In this document: positions 50,112-58,895 of the stretch, piece after piece
Layout of the letters: every line of letters begins with the position of its first letter
How positions within the stretch are numbered: the stretch's first letter is position 1
Assembly: GCF_002237655.1 (NCBI RefSeq)
Contig: NZ_NOKT01000032.1
Location: 1 to 64,000, forward strand
Direction of reading: 5' to 3'
DNA from: Streptomyces sp. XY006
GTDB taxonomy: Bacteria; Actinomycetota; Actinomycetes; Streptomycetales; Streptomycetaceae
DNA: 64,000 nucleotides
The notes under the pieces: generated by a model
What the model was told of the DNA's origin: nothing
Databases searched by the model: none
The model's input: only the letters and a program-made list of their open reading frames with translations
Program-made: the position numbers and the translations under genes

Positions 50112-51704
50112 TCACCCCTTGCTGACCGCCTGGAGGATCTCCGGCAGCCGCCGGGCCGTGCGGGGAGCGGCCAGCCGCAGTCCCGCCGCCGTGAGCACCG
50201 CCCCGTACAGCGTGCCGGCGGGCAGCAGCAGCCAGGCGAAGTCGTCCCCGTCCGCGCTCACGTTCAGCCAGATCGCGAGCGCGATGACGGGCGCGCACAG
50301 CAGGGCCGCCCCGATCATCCCGCCGAAGACGGAGATCCAGGCGAGTCCGGTCTGCCCGGGGGCGACGTTCTTGTAGCCCTCCTGCGGGATGGAGTAGGGG
50401 AAGCGGGCGGAGGTCCACGCCCCGGTCGCGAGCATCGCGCCGAGCAGCGCGAACGACAGCCCCAGCGCCTCGGGCAGCCGCGGCCAGTCGCCGAGCATGG
50501 CGGTCGTGAGGACGGTGACGAGCGCGGCGTACGGCAGGGTGATCAGCAGCAGCGCGTAGGCCCGGGCGCGCAGTTCGACGTAGGCGTCACGGGTGGAGGA
50601 GATCGTCGTCGCGACCATCCAGAACGCCGAGGAGTCCTGCCCGAACTGGTTGTACATCTGGATGCCGAGCATGCCGGCCGCGAAGCACGCGAAGTACACG
50701 GACCCGGTGCCCTGCCAGGCGTTGAAGACCGGCACGATCAGCCCGATGGCCAGCGAGGTCACCCAGGCCGCCTTGGTCTTCGGGTCGCGCCACACATAAC
50801 GCAGGCTGCGCTCCATCACCGTGCCCGTACGGCCGGGCGGCAGCAGTGCGGCGAGCCCGGTCGAGGACCGCTCGCGGGCGGCCGTGTCCGCCGTCGGCAG
50901 GGTCGAGCCGTCCGGCGAGGTCATCAGCCGGGTCAGATGCCGCGACCACACCGCGAGCAGCGCCGCCAGTGCGCCGGCGCTGAGCGCCAGTTGTGCGACG
51001 GCGCGTCCGTACGAGCCCTCGCTCACCGCGTGCACGGCGCCGATCGCCGAGGCGGGCGGCACCCACTGCAGCACGTCCCCCGCCGGGTCCAGCTCGCCCA
51101 GCCCCGACGCCCCGATCCGCTGGGCGCCGAAGTTGACGATCTGTGCCCCGATGGCGATGACGAGCCCGCTCAGCACGGCGAGGTCGCGTCCCTTGCGGCT
51201 GGTCAGCAGCCGGACGTTGGCGGCGGCCACGGCCCGCGCGAGGGCCACGCACACCAGCAGCGCCAGTACGACGGCGACCACGCCCACCGCGAACGCGGCC
51301 CCGCCCCGCGCCACCGCGATCACCGAACCGGCCAGCAGGCACAGCGTGAACAGCGGCCCGATCCCCACCAGCGAGGCCGTGAGCAGCGCCCGCACCAGGG
51401 GCCGGGGCCGCAGCGGCAGCATCACCAGCCGGGTCGGATCGAGGGTCTCGTCACCGCTGGGGAAGAACAGCGGCATCACCGCCCAGCCGAGCCCCAGCAC
51501 CGCCACCGCCGGCACCACCACCGACGCGGCGTGGGCGTGCCCGCGCAGCGCGATCAGGCCGATCAGCTGCAGCGCGGCGAACAGCAGGGCGAAGACGGCC
51601 GAGGTGATGTAGGCGGCCTTCCGCCCGCCGGACTGCCGCAGTCCGTTGCGCAGCAGCGACAGCTTCAGCCGGATGAAGACGGGGGTGAGGGCGCCGGCGC
51701 TCAC
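50112..51704 (-). CDS. ABC-2-like transporter membrane subunit, 530 aa
   Basis: Integral membrane protein with about 12 hydrophobic segments and few motifs; a cytosolic stretch near residues 270-300 holds ERSSTGLAALLPPGRTGTVM. Its GTG start overlaps the stop of the ATPase gene by 4 bp, so the two form one exporter whose substrate is unknown. The duplicate-like membrane layout (two sets of six) is larger than the six-helix DrrB type. A direct neighbour role in drug or lipid export is inferred only from the pairing. Confidence 0.87.
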   Translation of the reverse strand: MSAGALTPVFIRLKLSLLRNGLRQSGGRKAAYITSAVFALLFAALQLIGLIALRGHAHAASVVVPAVAVLGLGWAVMPLFFPSGDETLDPTRLVMLPLRPRPLVRALLTASLVGIGPLFTLCLLAGSVIAVARGGAAFAVGVVAVVLALLVCVALARAVAAANVRLLTSRKGRDLAVLSGLVIAIGAQIVNFGAQRIGASGLGELDPAGDVLQWVPPASAIGAVHAVSEGSYGRAVAQLALSAGALAALLAVWSRHLTRLMTSPDGSTLPTADTAARERSSTGLAALLPPGRTGTVMERSLRYVWRDPKTKAAWVTSLAIGLIVPVFNAWQGTGSVYFACFAAGMLGIQMYNQFGQDSSAFWMVATTISSTRDAYVELRARAYALLLITLPYAALVTVLTTAMLGDWPRLPEALGLSFALLGAMLATGAWTSARFPYSIPQEGYKNVAPGQTGLAWISVFGGMIGAALLCAPVIALAIWLNVSADGDDFAWLLLPAGTLYGAVLTAAGLRLAAPRTARRLPEILQAVSKG

Positions 51705-52474
51705 CGGGATCCGCCGCCCAGCCAGTCGAGGTCGGACCCGGCGTCCCGCCCCTGGGCGCCGACGAGTTCGAGGAACGCCCGCTGCAGCGACGGCGCGTCA
51801 CCGCGCACCTCGGCGAGGGTGCCGGTGGCCCGGATGCGCCCGGCGGCCATCACCGCCACCCAGTCGCACAGCGACTCGACGAGCTCCATGACGTGGGAGG
51901 AGAACACCACGGTGGCGCCCGAGGCGGTGTAGCGCTCCAGGACGCCCCGGATGGTCTGGGCAGAGACGGGGTCGACGCCCTCGAACGGCTCGTCCAGGAA
52001 GAGCACTTCGGGATTGTGGAGCAGGGCGGCGGCGAGACCGATCTTCTTGCGCATGCCGGTCGAGTAGTCGACGACGAGCTTGTGCTGGGCGCCGGCCAGG
52101 TCGAGGACGTCGAGGAGCTGGGTGGCCCGCTTGTCGACCTCGGCACCGGGCAGCCCGCGCAACCGGCCGGAATAGGCCAGCAGTTCCCGCCCGGACAGCC
52201 TCTCGAACAGCCGCAGCCCCTCCGGCAGCACCCCGATGCGGGCCTTCACCTCGACGGGATCGCGCCACACGTCGTGCCCGACGATCTCGACGGTCCCGTG
52301 GTCGGGCCGGAGCAGCCCGGTCACCATGGACAGCGTGGTGGTCTTCCCGGCCCCGTTCGGCCCGACGAGCCCGATGAACTTACCCGCGGGCAGCTCCAGA
52401 TCGATCCCGGCGACAGCGACCTGCTGCCCGAACCGCTTCCAGAGCCCCTGCACACGCACAGCGCTGGATCCCAC
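51701..52474 (-). CDS. ABC transporter ATP-binding protein, 257 aa
   Basis: Single ABC domain: Walker [12 protein letters not shown]-loop region IGVLPEGLRLFERLSG, signature YSTGMRKKIGLAAALLHNP (STGM instead of SGGQ, as in NatA-type exporters), Walker B VLFLDEPFEGVDPVS and the His switch SSHVMELVESL. It powers the 530-residue membrane subunit encoded by the overlapping next gene. GTG 52474 has GGAGGGAGG 4 nt upstream; GTG 52492 is the alternative start. Confidence 0.92.
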   Translation of the reverse strand: MGSSAVRVQGLWKRFGQQVAVAGIDLELPAGKFIGLVGPNGAGKTTTLSMVTGLLRPDHGTVEIVGHDVWRDPVEVKARIGVLPEGLRLFERLSGRELLAYSGRLRGLPGAEVDKRATQLLDVLDLAGAQHKLVVDYSTGMRKKIGLAAALLHNPEVLFLDEPFEGVDPVSAQTIRGVLERYTASGATVVFSSHVMELVESLCDWVAVMAAGRIRATGTLAEVRGDAPSLQRAFLELVGAQGRDAGSDLDWLGGGSR

Positions 52475-52520
52475 CGCGCCTCCCTCCGTCACCTTGCACC
52501 CTACGGTTCCGGTGATGCCT

Positions 52521-52563
52521 CGGGGGCGCGGGGAACTGCGCGACCAACCACGGACGGCCCGCG
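52521..52563 (+). repeat. Streptomyces interspersed GC-rich element, copy 2
   Basis: The same GGGGCGCGGGGAACTGCGCG as at 37467, here starting at 52523, followed by ACCAACCAC and a GGCCCGC box. It lies between the divergently placed ends of the ABC ATPase start and the prim-pol-like stop. Orientation is the same as copy 1. Confidence 0.75.
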
Positions 52564-52600
52564 GTCGCCACACCACGCAAAGGGGCAGACGAAGGGGCGC

Positions 52601-53278
52601 CTAACGATCCCTGCCGCACGCATAGGCCAACGGCGAGATCAACTCCTCCGCATCCGGCAGCCACCGATTGGCAGGCGTCGGCCGGCAGGCCCACTGCACG
52701 GCCCCACGGGACCCGAACCGCGTGGGCGGCGCGGCCACATACGCGCCCTCGCCCAGCACCGTCAGATCCAGCGACGCCACCGACCACCCCAGCTTGCGCA
52801 CCAGATCGGGCACCTTCACGGCGGCCCCCGGCAGCACGAAGAACTCCATCCGCCGGTCCGGCGTGAGCGTCACCGGCCCCAGCGTCAGCTCCATCCGCTC
52901 CATCCGCGCCAGCGCCAGGAACCCGGCGGTCTCCGGCACGGAGATCGCGTCGAACGTCCGCCCCGTCGGCAGCAGGATCGACGCCGTCGGCTGCTTCTGC
53001 CACATCCGCCGTGCGACCGTCGCGCTCCCCGTCGCCTGCGTCGCCCAGTCCGGACGCGCCGGGTGCGAGCCGGGTGCCGGACACGCGGCGTCACCGCACG
53101 AGCAGCGCTGACTTCCGTCGACGGCTTCCAGCCAGGTGCCCGGGAACACGTCCCAGTGCCGCTCCTCGGCGTAGCGGACGGCGGTCTCCAGCAGCGATTC
53201 CCCGCGCTGCTTCGGGATCTGAGCGGCTTCGGTGCCGGCGATCGTCTCTTCCACGATGAACACAACTCTGGTCGTCAC
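52601..53278 (-). CDS. bifunctional DNA primase/polymerase (prim-pol) N-terminal domain protein, 225 aa
   Basis: Resembles the actinobacterial prim-pol family: LLETAVRYAEERHWDVFPGTWLEA at the N-terminus, a cysteine-rich insertion (CSCGDAACPAPGSHPARPDW) that may bind zinc, and LGEGAYVAAPPTRF. The metal-binding DxD of true prim-pol enzymes is not evident, so it is likely non-catalytic or regulatory. GTG 53278 is the first possible start; GTG 53254 (VEETIAG) fits the conserved N-terminus as well. It is divergent from the NsdA-like regulator across 291 bp in which I see no other gene. Confidence 0.78.
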   Translation of the reverse strand: MTTRVVFIVEETIAGTEAAQIPKQRGESLLETAVRYAEERHWDVFPGTWLEAVDGSQRCSCGDAACPAPGSHPARPDWATQATGSATVARRMWQKQPTASILLPTGRTFDAISVPETAGFLALARMERMELTLGPVTLTPDRRMEFFVLPGAAVKVPDLVRKLGWSVASLDLTVLGEGAYVAAPPTRFGSRGAVQWACRPTPANRWLPDAEELISPLAYACGRDR

Positions 53279-53569
53279 CAGGGGTTACGCCCGCCGACGT
53301 GCGCGGGGAGGAGCACCTCGCCCGTGGCCGGGGCGCATGGGTGCATGTGCGGGGGCGCGCAGGAGGATCCATGGCCGGAGGTGGGTAGCCACGAGTGGGG
53401 CCGGCACCAGCCGTTACCCCGGCAATCCTCACATGCCTCGCATTTTCGCCTGGTCGGCGGGGCATTGATCTTCACGGCCGGATCCCTTCGCCGGGACGCG
53501 AGGGGCCCGGCCGCGGAAGACACGTCAACTCGGTGCGTGGGCAGGCACCGCAGCCACAGGGGGTACGCC

Positions 53570-54955
53570 ATGGCCGCAAGGCCGCTCGTCGCCCGGCAGC
53601 CGAACGAACGGCTCCAGGCGCTCATCCAGGAAGCCGGTTGCTCCAACGCCGGCCTCGCCCGCCGGGTCAACATGTGCGGAGCCGAGCACGGACTCGACCT
53701 GCGCTACGACAAGACGTCCGTGGCGCGCTGGCTGCGCGGGCAGCAACCGCGGGGCAGGGCACCGGCGATCATCGCCGAGGCGCTGGGCCGCAAACTCGGC
53801 CGTACCGTCACGATCGACGAGATCGGCATGGCCAACGGCAAGAACCTCGCCTCGGGGGTCGGCCTGCAGTTCTCGCCGACGGTGCTGGGGGCCATCGAGC
53901 AGGTCTGCGAGCTGTGGCGCAGCGACGTGGGGCGGCGGGACTTCCTGTCCGGCTCCTCCGTCGCCGCGTCCGCGCTGGTCGAGCCCAGCCGCGACTGGCT
54001 GATCTCCGCGCCGGACTCGCAGGTGTCGCGGTCGGCCGGGCCGCGGGTCGGGCAGTCCGACGTCCAGGCCGTGCGGGCCATGACGCAGGCCCTGGTGGAT
54101 CTCGACCACCAGTACGGCAGCGGGCATGTGCGCCCGGTGGTGGTGCACTACCTCAACAGCGTGGTCTCCGGGCTGCTTGCGGGGTCGTACCGGGAGGCGG
54201 TCGGGCGGGATCTGTTCGCCGCGGTGGCGCGGCTGACGGAGCTGGCCGGGTACATGGCCGTGGACACGGGCCAGCCGGGGCTGGCGCAGCGCTACTACAT
54301 CCAGGCCCTGCGGCTGGCGCAGGCCGCCGGGGACCGCGGCTACGGCGGTTACGTCCTCGCGGCCTCCATGAGCCATCTCGCCGCGCAGCTCGGGAACCCG
54401 CGGGAGATCGCGCAGTTGGCGCGGGCGGCGCAGGAGGGGGCGCGGGGGCGCGTCACGCCGCGCGCGGAGTCCATGTTCCACGCGGCGGAGGCGCGCGGGC
54501 ACGCCCTGCTGGGCGACGCGCGCGCCGCCCAGGTCGCGGCCGGGCGCGCGGTGAGCGCCCTGGAGGCGGCCGACCCGGCCACCGGGGACGACCCGGCGTG
54601 GATCGCGCACTTCGACGAGGCGTATCTGGCCGACGAGTTGGCCCACTGCCACCGGGACCTCGGGCAGGCCGAGGCGGCGGCGCGGTGCGCGCAGGAGTCG
54701 CTGGCGGGCCATCCGCGGAGCCGGGCCCGCCGCCGGGCCATCGGATATGTGTTGCTCGCCACAGCGCAGGTGCAGCAGCGCGAGATCGAGCAGGCGTGCA
54801 GCACCGGCATGAAGGCGGTCGAACTGCTGGAGGGCCTGCGCTCCAACCGCGGTGCCGAGTACCTGGAGGACTTCCAGCAGCGGCTGGAGCCGTACCGGGA
54901 CGAGGCGGTGGTAAGGGAGTTCGGCGCGCGGCTCGACCTCCAGGCGGCGGCGTGA
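53570..54955 (+). CDS. NsdA-like regulator with TPR-type repeats, 461 aa
   Basis: The N-terminal 70 residues (NERLQALIQEAGCSNAGLAR, then KTSVARWLRGQQPRGRAPAI) resemble a helix-turn-helix fused to the start of the Streptomyces NsdA/NsdB regulator family. The rest is helical with tetratricopeptide-like repeats (AQRYYIQALRLAQAAGDRGY, EAAARCAQESLAGH). NsdA-type proteins are negative regulators of sporulation and antibiotic production in S. coelicolor. ATG 53570 follows AGGGGG. A hairpin (55054-55079) ends the transcript. Confidence 0.82.
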   Translation: MAARPLVARQPNERLQALIQEAGCSNAGLARRVNMCGAEHGLDLRYDKTSVARWLRGQQPRGRAPAIIAEALGRKLGRTVTIDEIGMANGKNLASGVGLQFSPTVLGAIEQVCELWRSDVGRRDFLSGSSVAASALVEPSRDWLISAPDSQVSRSAGPRVGQSDVQAVRAMTQALVDLDHQYGSGHVRPVVVHYLNSVVSGLLAGSYREAVGRDLFAAVARLTELAGYMAVDTGQPGLAQRYYIQALRLAQAAGDRGYGGYVLAASMSHLAAQLGNPREIAQLARAAQEGARGRVTPRAESMFHAAEARGHALLGDARAAQVAAGRAVSALEAADPATGDDPAWIAHFDEAYLADELAHCHRDLGQAEAAARCAQESLAGHPRSRARRRAIGYVLLATAQVQQREIEQACSTGMKAVELLEGLRSNRGAEYLEDFQQRLEPYRDEAVVREFGARLDLQAAA

Positions 54956-55053
54956 ACACACGCTCCGCGCAGGCGTGAACATCCGGGAAACGGCCCCTTG
55001 ACGGGCGGGAGGTGACGCGAAGGCGTGCCGTGACCCGGTTTTGTTGCCGCGCT

Positions 55054-55079
55054 CACAGGGCAGGAGGCCGCGCCCTGTG
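55054..55079 (+). terminator. Hairpin after the NsdA-like gene
   Basis: CACAGGGC (55054-55061) and GCCCTGTG (55072-55079) form a perfect 8-bp stem about 100 bp after the stop. It precedes a -10-like TAGCGT (55109-55114) of the following gene, so it could separate the two transcripts. Confidence 0.5.
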
Positions 55080-55155
55080 CTGCGTGGCACGGGGCTCAGG
55101 GGACCCGGTAGCGTGACCCGACGATTCACAAGGTCCCCCATTAGTAGGAGTCCCG

Positions 55156-56850
55156 GTGACGCAGAGTGGACAGGGCGAGGAGCCCTCGGCGCGCCCCGCG
55201 CGCGAAGGCATCGTGCTGCCCTCGGACGGTGGCGAACCCCTGCTGCCGGGGATGACGGGCGGACCCCGTGACGCTCCCGCGGGCCGCCGTCCCGCCGCGC
55301 CCCCGACGGGGCAGGCCCCCGCGGAGGGCCAGACCTGGGGCCTGCCGTGGGGTCCGGAGCAGCAGGCGGCCCCGCAGCCGGGCCAGACCTGGCAGTCCCC
55401 GCCGCCCCAGCAGTGGCACACGCCCGAGCAGCAGGCCTGGGACGGCCGGCAGCCCGCGGCCGGCCCGCAGGACCCGGGAGCGCTCCCGCAGCAGGACACC
55501 CGGCCGCCGCAGGCGTACGACCCGCAGGCGCAGCACGCCGCGTACGGCACCCCGCAACCGCCGGAGGGCGCCTACGGCGCTCCCGGCGCCGGAGCCCCGC
55601 TGCCCCCGGAGGGCCCGCAGACCCCCGGCCCGTACGGCGCCGCCGGGGGAGCCCCCCTGCCGCCCGCCACGGACGCCTACGGGGCACCCGCCGCGGGCGG
55701 CATGCCGCCGGCCTCCGACGCGTACGGCTCTCCCGCCGGTGCGCACGGGCACGGTCCGGCAGGCGCCCCGCTGCCTCCCGCCGCCGACGAGGGGGCGACC
55801 CAGTACCTGCCGCCCGTCGCCGCGGACGGGGCCGCCGCGGCCACGCAGTACCTGCCGCCCGTCCCGGCGGCCGCCGACGAAGGGGCCACGCAGTACATAC
55901 CCCCGGTCGGACCGGGGGCGCTGCCGCCCGAGTCGACCGCGGAGGACCCCGAGGCGACGCGGTTCCTGGGCACCGGACCGCGCGCCGGCGCCGGACCGCT
56001 GCCGCCCTCCTCGAACCCGGACGCCGAGGCCACGCAGTACATCGCGCCGGTGTCCGGCGGCGCGGACCCGCAGCCGCCCGCCGAGTTCGGCCACCTCTTC
56101 CGCGACGACCAGGCCGCCGGCGCTCCCGCCGGGGCCACCCAGCAGCTGCCCCGCGTCGAGCAGCACCGGCCCCAGCCCTCCCACGGAGCCCCCGCCGCGG
56201 GCCGCTCCCGCGGCGGCCGGACCGGCTCGCGCGTCCCCCTGATCGCCGCCGTCGGCATCGGCATAGCCGTCCTCGGCGTCGGCGCGGGCGCGCTGCTCGC
56301 CGGCGGGGGCGGCGACGACGACGCCGGCGACGACAACAAGACCGTGGCCGCCTCCGCGCCCGCGACGGAGGGCTCCGCCTCGCCCTCCGCCGACCCGGCC
56401 CGCGCCCAGGCCGTCGAGCTCGACAAGCTGCTCGCCGACAGCGGCGACAGCCGCAGCGCGGTGATCAACGCGGTGGCCGACGTCAAGGGCTGCGACAACC
56501 TCGCCCAGGCCGCCAAGGACCTGCGCGACGCGGCCAGGCAGCGCACCCAGCTGGTCACCCGGCTCGGCGGCATCCAGGTCGACCGGCTGCCCGACCACGC
56601 CGCGCTCACCACCGCCCTCACCAAGGCGTGGCAGGCCTCCGCCTCCGCCGACAACCACTACGCGGCCTGGGCCGACCAGACCGCCGGCAAGAAGGGCTGC
56701 AAGAAGGGCCAGGCCCGGGTCACCGGCCAGACCCAGGCCGGCAACCGGGCCAGTGGCGTCGCGAGCGCCGAGAAGGCCAAGGCGGCCACGCTGTGGAACA
56801 GCATCGCCAAGACGTACGGCCTGACCGAGCGCCAGCCGACACAGCTGTGA
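55156..56850 (+). CDS. membrane protein with cytosolic Pro/Gln-rich repeats and Thr-Gln motifs, 564 aa
   Basis: The first 350 residues are Pro/Ala/Gln/Gly-rich and disordered. They contain recurring Thr-Gln motifs: ATQYLPPV twice, ATQYIPPV, EATRFLGT, EATQYIAPV and ATQQLPRV (residues about 215-340). One membrane helix (VPLIAAVGIGIAVLGVGAGAL, about 358-378) follows an Arg-rich stop; the outer domain (about 400-564) is helical with two Cys (KGCDN and KKGCKKG). The acidic-Ala-Thr-Gln-hydrophobic pattern looks like sites phosphorylated by actinobacterial Ser/Thr kinases. GTG 55156 has TAGGAG upstream. Function unknown. Confidence 0.85.
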   Translation: MTQSGQGEEPSARPAREGIVLPSDGGEPLLPGMTGGPRDAPAGRRPAAPPTGQAPAEGQTWGLPWGPEQQAAPQPGQTWQSPPPQQWHTPEQQAWDGRQPAAGPQDPGALPQQDTRPPQAYDPQAQHAAYGTPQPPEGAYGAPGAGAPLPPEGPQTPGPYGAAGGAPLPPATDAYGAPAAGGMPPASDAYGSPAGAHGHGPAGAPLPPAADEGATQYLPPVAADGAAAATQYLPPVPAAADEGATQYIPPVGPGALPPESTAEDPEATRFLGTGPRAGAGPLPPSSNPDAEATQYIAPVSGGADPQPPAEFGHLFRDDQAAGAPAGATQQLPRVEQHRPQPSHGAPAAGRSRGGRTGSRVPLIAAVGIGIAVLGVGAGALLAGGGGDDDAGDDNKTVAASAPATEGSASPSADPARAQAVELDKLLADSGDSRSAVINAVADVKGCDNLAQAAKDLRDAARQRTQLVTRLGGIQVDRLPDHAALTTALTKAWQASASADNHYAAWADQTAGKKGCKKGQARVTGQTQAGNRASGVASAEKAKAATLWNSIAKTYGLTERQPTQL

Positions 56851-56862
56851 CGAGCCGGACAC

Positions 56863-56895
56863 TCCGACTCACTCGGACCATCCGAGTGAGTCGGA
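56863..56895. terminator. Perfect 15-bp bidirectional terminator
   Basis: TCCGACTCACTCGGA (56863-56877) and TCCGAGTGAGTCGGA (56881-56895) are exact complements around a 3-nt loop, between the stop codons of two convergent genes (56850 and 56921). Confidence 0.92.
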
Positions 56896-56920
56896 CCGGC
56901 GTGGGCCGCCAGGCGTCCGC

Positions 56921-58231
56921 CTAGTAGTTCACGTCGGCGTCCTGCAGCGTGCGGGTCGTGTCGACGAAGCCCTTGCGGGCCGAGACCAGCCGCCCGTCGC
57001 GCACGACCTGCAAGGTCACGTTCGCGTTGACCAGCCGCGGGAAGCCCACGGCGGCCAGCTCGTCCTGGAACCGCCACTGCAGGGTCGGCGTGAGCCCGCC
57101 CGTGTCGGCCTTGAAGCCGTCGTCGAGGGCCTCCGCCACCGTGTCGGCGCTCACCTCGCCGTCGCCGAGCGACTCGACGACCCGGTGGAACACGGAGTAG
57201 GCGATCCAGGTGGTCTGCACACCGGCGTCCGCGGGGTCGATGCGGTTGTCGCCGAAGGCCTCCTCCTTGATCACCTGCTTCATCCCGTCCCAGCGCGGGT
57301 CACTCGCCACGGGGTACCAGCCGGTGATGTACGAGCCCTCGTAGGGCCCCGACGCCCCTCCCGTCGCGTCGATCACCGTCTGGTCGACGCTGCCGAGCAC
57401 GGCGGCCGTCCGTACCTCGGGGTACTCCTCCCGGGCGCGGCGGAAGGAGTCCATGAACGTGCCGTTGCGGTCCCCGAGCGCCGGCACCACACAGCCCTCG
57501 TCCTCCGGGTCGACGGTCGTCGAGCGCAGCGCCCGCTCGGCGTGGCCGGTGTACTCGGTGGCGTCCTCGGGCGCGCGCTGGTCCCGGGCGGGCGCGTGCC
57601 CGCCCGACTTCAGGCCCGAGTCGAGCAGCGGCGGCAGCTGGTCGCCCGCGATGGTGTCGGGCCGGATCAGCGCGACCGGCCCGCAGTCGGCGAGCGCCCG
57701 GCCCAGACCGGCGAGCAGCGCGGGCTGCCCGCCGTTGACCGGGTAGGACAGGGGGCTGGTGAACTCGGCGTTCGTGATGCCGTAGCCGCCGATGTACGGG
57801 ATGCCCGCGCCCTCGAGGGACGGGAAGAAGGAGTCGGCGTACTGACTGTAGGATCCGACGACCGCGACCACGTTCTCCCTGGCGGCCTGCCGGGCGCACT
57901 TCGCCGCGGCCACGCTGTCGTTGTGATCGTTGCAGGTCAGCACCTTGAGCTCGCGGCCGTTGATCCCGCCGCCCGCGTTCACCCAGCGGGCGTAGGCGCG
58001 GGCGAAGGCCGGCATGCCGGGCTTGTTGGTGGCCTTGGTCTTCTCGGGCGCCCACGTCATGACGGTGATGGGATCGTCCCCGGCACCCCCCGTGGTACCG
58101 GGCACGACCCCGCATCCGGCGAGGAGGGACGCGCACGCGACCGCCGTGCCCGCGGAGAGGACGCCTTTTCTGGCGTGACGGGTGAGGAGGCCGGGGAGGG
58201 ATGTGCTGCGAGTACGTCGCCTGCCGGTCAT
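56921..58231 (-). CDS. branched-chain amino acid-type ABC substrate-binding lipoprotein, 436 aa
   Basis: A lipoprotein signal (TAVACASLLAGC) ends in the lipobox LAGC, so it is anchored outside the membrane. The mature part is a periplasmic-binding type 1 protein: VMTWAPEKTKATNKPGM, VNAGGGINGRELKVLTCND, VAVVGSYSQYADSFFPSLEGAGIPYIGG (split) and WYPVASDPRWDGMKQ. This is the Leu/Ile/Val-binding (LivK-like) fold. No permease or ATPase gene adjoins it, so it is an orphan whose partner lies elsewhere or which acts as a sensor. ATG 58231 gives a twin-arginine-like basic N-terminus (TGRRRTR). Confidence 0.9.
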   Translation of the reverse strand: MTGRRRTRSTSLPGLLTRHARKGVLSAGTAVACASLLAGCGVVPGTTGGAGDDPITVMTWAPEKTKATNKPGMPAFARAYARWVNAGGGINGRELKVLTCNDHNDSVAAAKCARQAARENVVAVVGSYSQYADSFFPSLEGAGIPYIGGYGITNAEFTSPLSYPVNGGQPALLAGLGRALADCGPVALIRPDTIAGDQLPPLLDSGLKSGGHAPARDQRAPEDATEYTGHAERALRSTTVDPEDEGCVVPALGDRNGTFMDSFRRAREEYPEVRTAAVLGSVDQTVIDATGGASGPYEGSYITGWYPVASDPRWDGMKQVIKEEAFGDNRIDPADAGVQTTWIAYSVFHRVVESLGDGEVSADTVAEALDDGFKADTGGLTPTLQWRFQDELAAVGFPRLVNANVTLQVVRDGRLVSARKGFVDTTRTLQDADVNY

Positions 58232-58348
58232 GGTTCCGCACGATTCCGTCACATGGCTAACCCATGAGTGACCCGCGGTCAACGATCGGTGACGTACAGG
58301 TGAATTGCGGGGGTCCGTGTGACCGATGTGGAGGGGAACGTACGATCG

Positions 58349-58849
58349 ATGACCGTGCAAGCTTCGGAGAACTCTTCCCGACGTGGCCGTCGCTCATCCA
58401 CCATGGGCGGCATGCCTGTCAACGACATGCCGTGGTGGCGCTGGCGCAGCAACGTGCGCTCGGCGCTGCACATGCTCTCCGATCCCGTCTTCCAGCGGGA
58501 CGTCTGGCTGGCCGGCGTGGACGGCTACGGCGACGTGACCGACGCGGTGTACCGGCTGGTCGAGGACACCTGGCTGGACCACTGGTCCGCCGAGAAGTAC
58601 GTCGGCACGATCTTCCGCGACTCGCAGGAGGCGGCGCTGGTCGACACCGCCGTGCTGCGGGTGCTGCGGATCATGCACCAGGTGGGGCCGGACGCGCCGG
58701 TCGCCGCGTACCTGGAGCACGAGGCGTGGCCGGAGGCGGTCGGGGCCGCCCGGGAGGCCCATGTGCGGCTCGCCGCGAGCGACGGTGAGGAGCCGGACAC
58801 GCCGCCGCGCAGCCTCGAGGTGCTGCGGATCATGACGAGGTCCGCCTAG
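58349..58849 (+). CDS. conserved hypothetical protein, 166 aa
   Basis: I do not know a named family. The body (MPVNDMPWWRWRSNVRSAL onward, from about residue 22) is rich in Trp, Asp and Val with helices LVEDTWLDHWSAEKYVGTIF and VDTAVLRVLRIMHQVG; conserved-looking in Streptomyces from memory. No signal or membrane helix. ATG 58349 has GAGGGGAA 10 nt upstream; ATG 58403 or 58412 could be the true start. It precedes purU by 47 bp and might share its transcript. Confidence 0.75.
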   Translation: MTVQASENSSRRGRRSSTMGGMPVNDMPWWRWRSNVRSALHMLSDPVFQRDVWLAGVDGYGDVTDAVYRLVEDTWLDHWSAEKYVGTIFRDSQEAALVDTAVLRVLRIMHQVGPDAPVAAYLEHEAWPEAVGAAREAHVRLAASDGEEPDTPPRSLEVLRIMTRSA

Positions 58850-58895
58850 CGGGACGATTGCCGGTGCCGTCGGTCCTTGTGGGAACCTGTCCAGC

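Noticed and set aside
51893-53569. Upstream extension of the NsdA-like regulator frame to 1020 codons
   Set aside because: The extension runs opposite the ABC ATPase and prim-pol-like genes; the conserved start with a ribosome site is at 53570.
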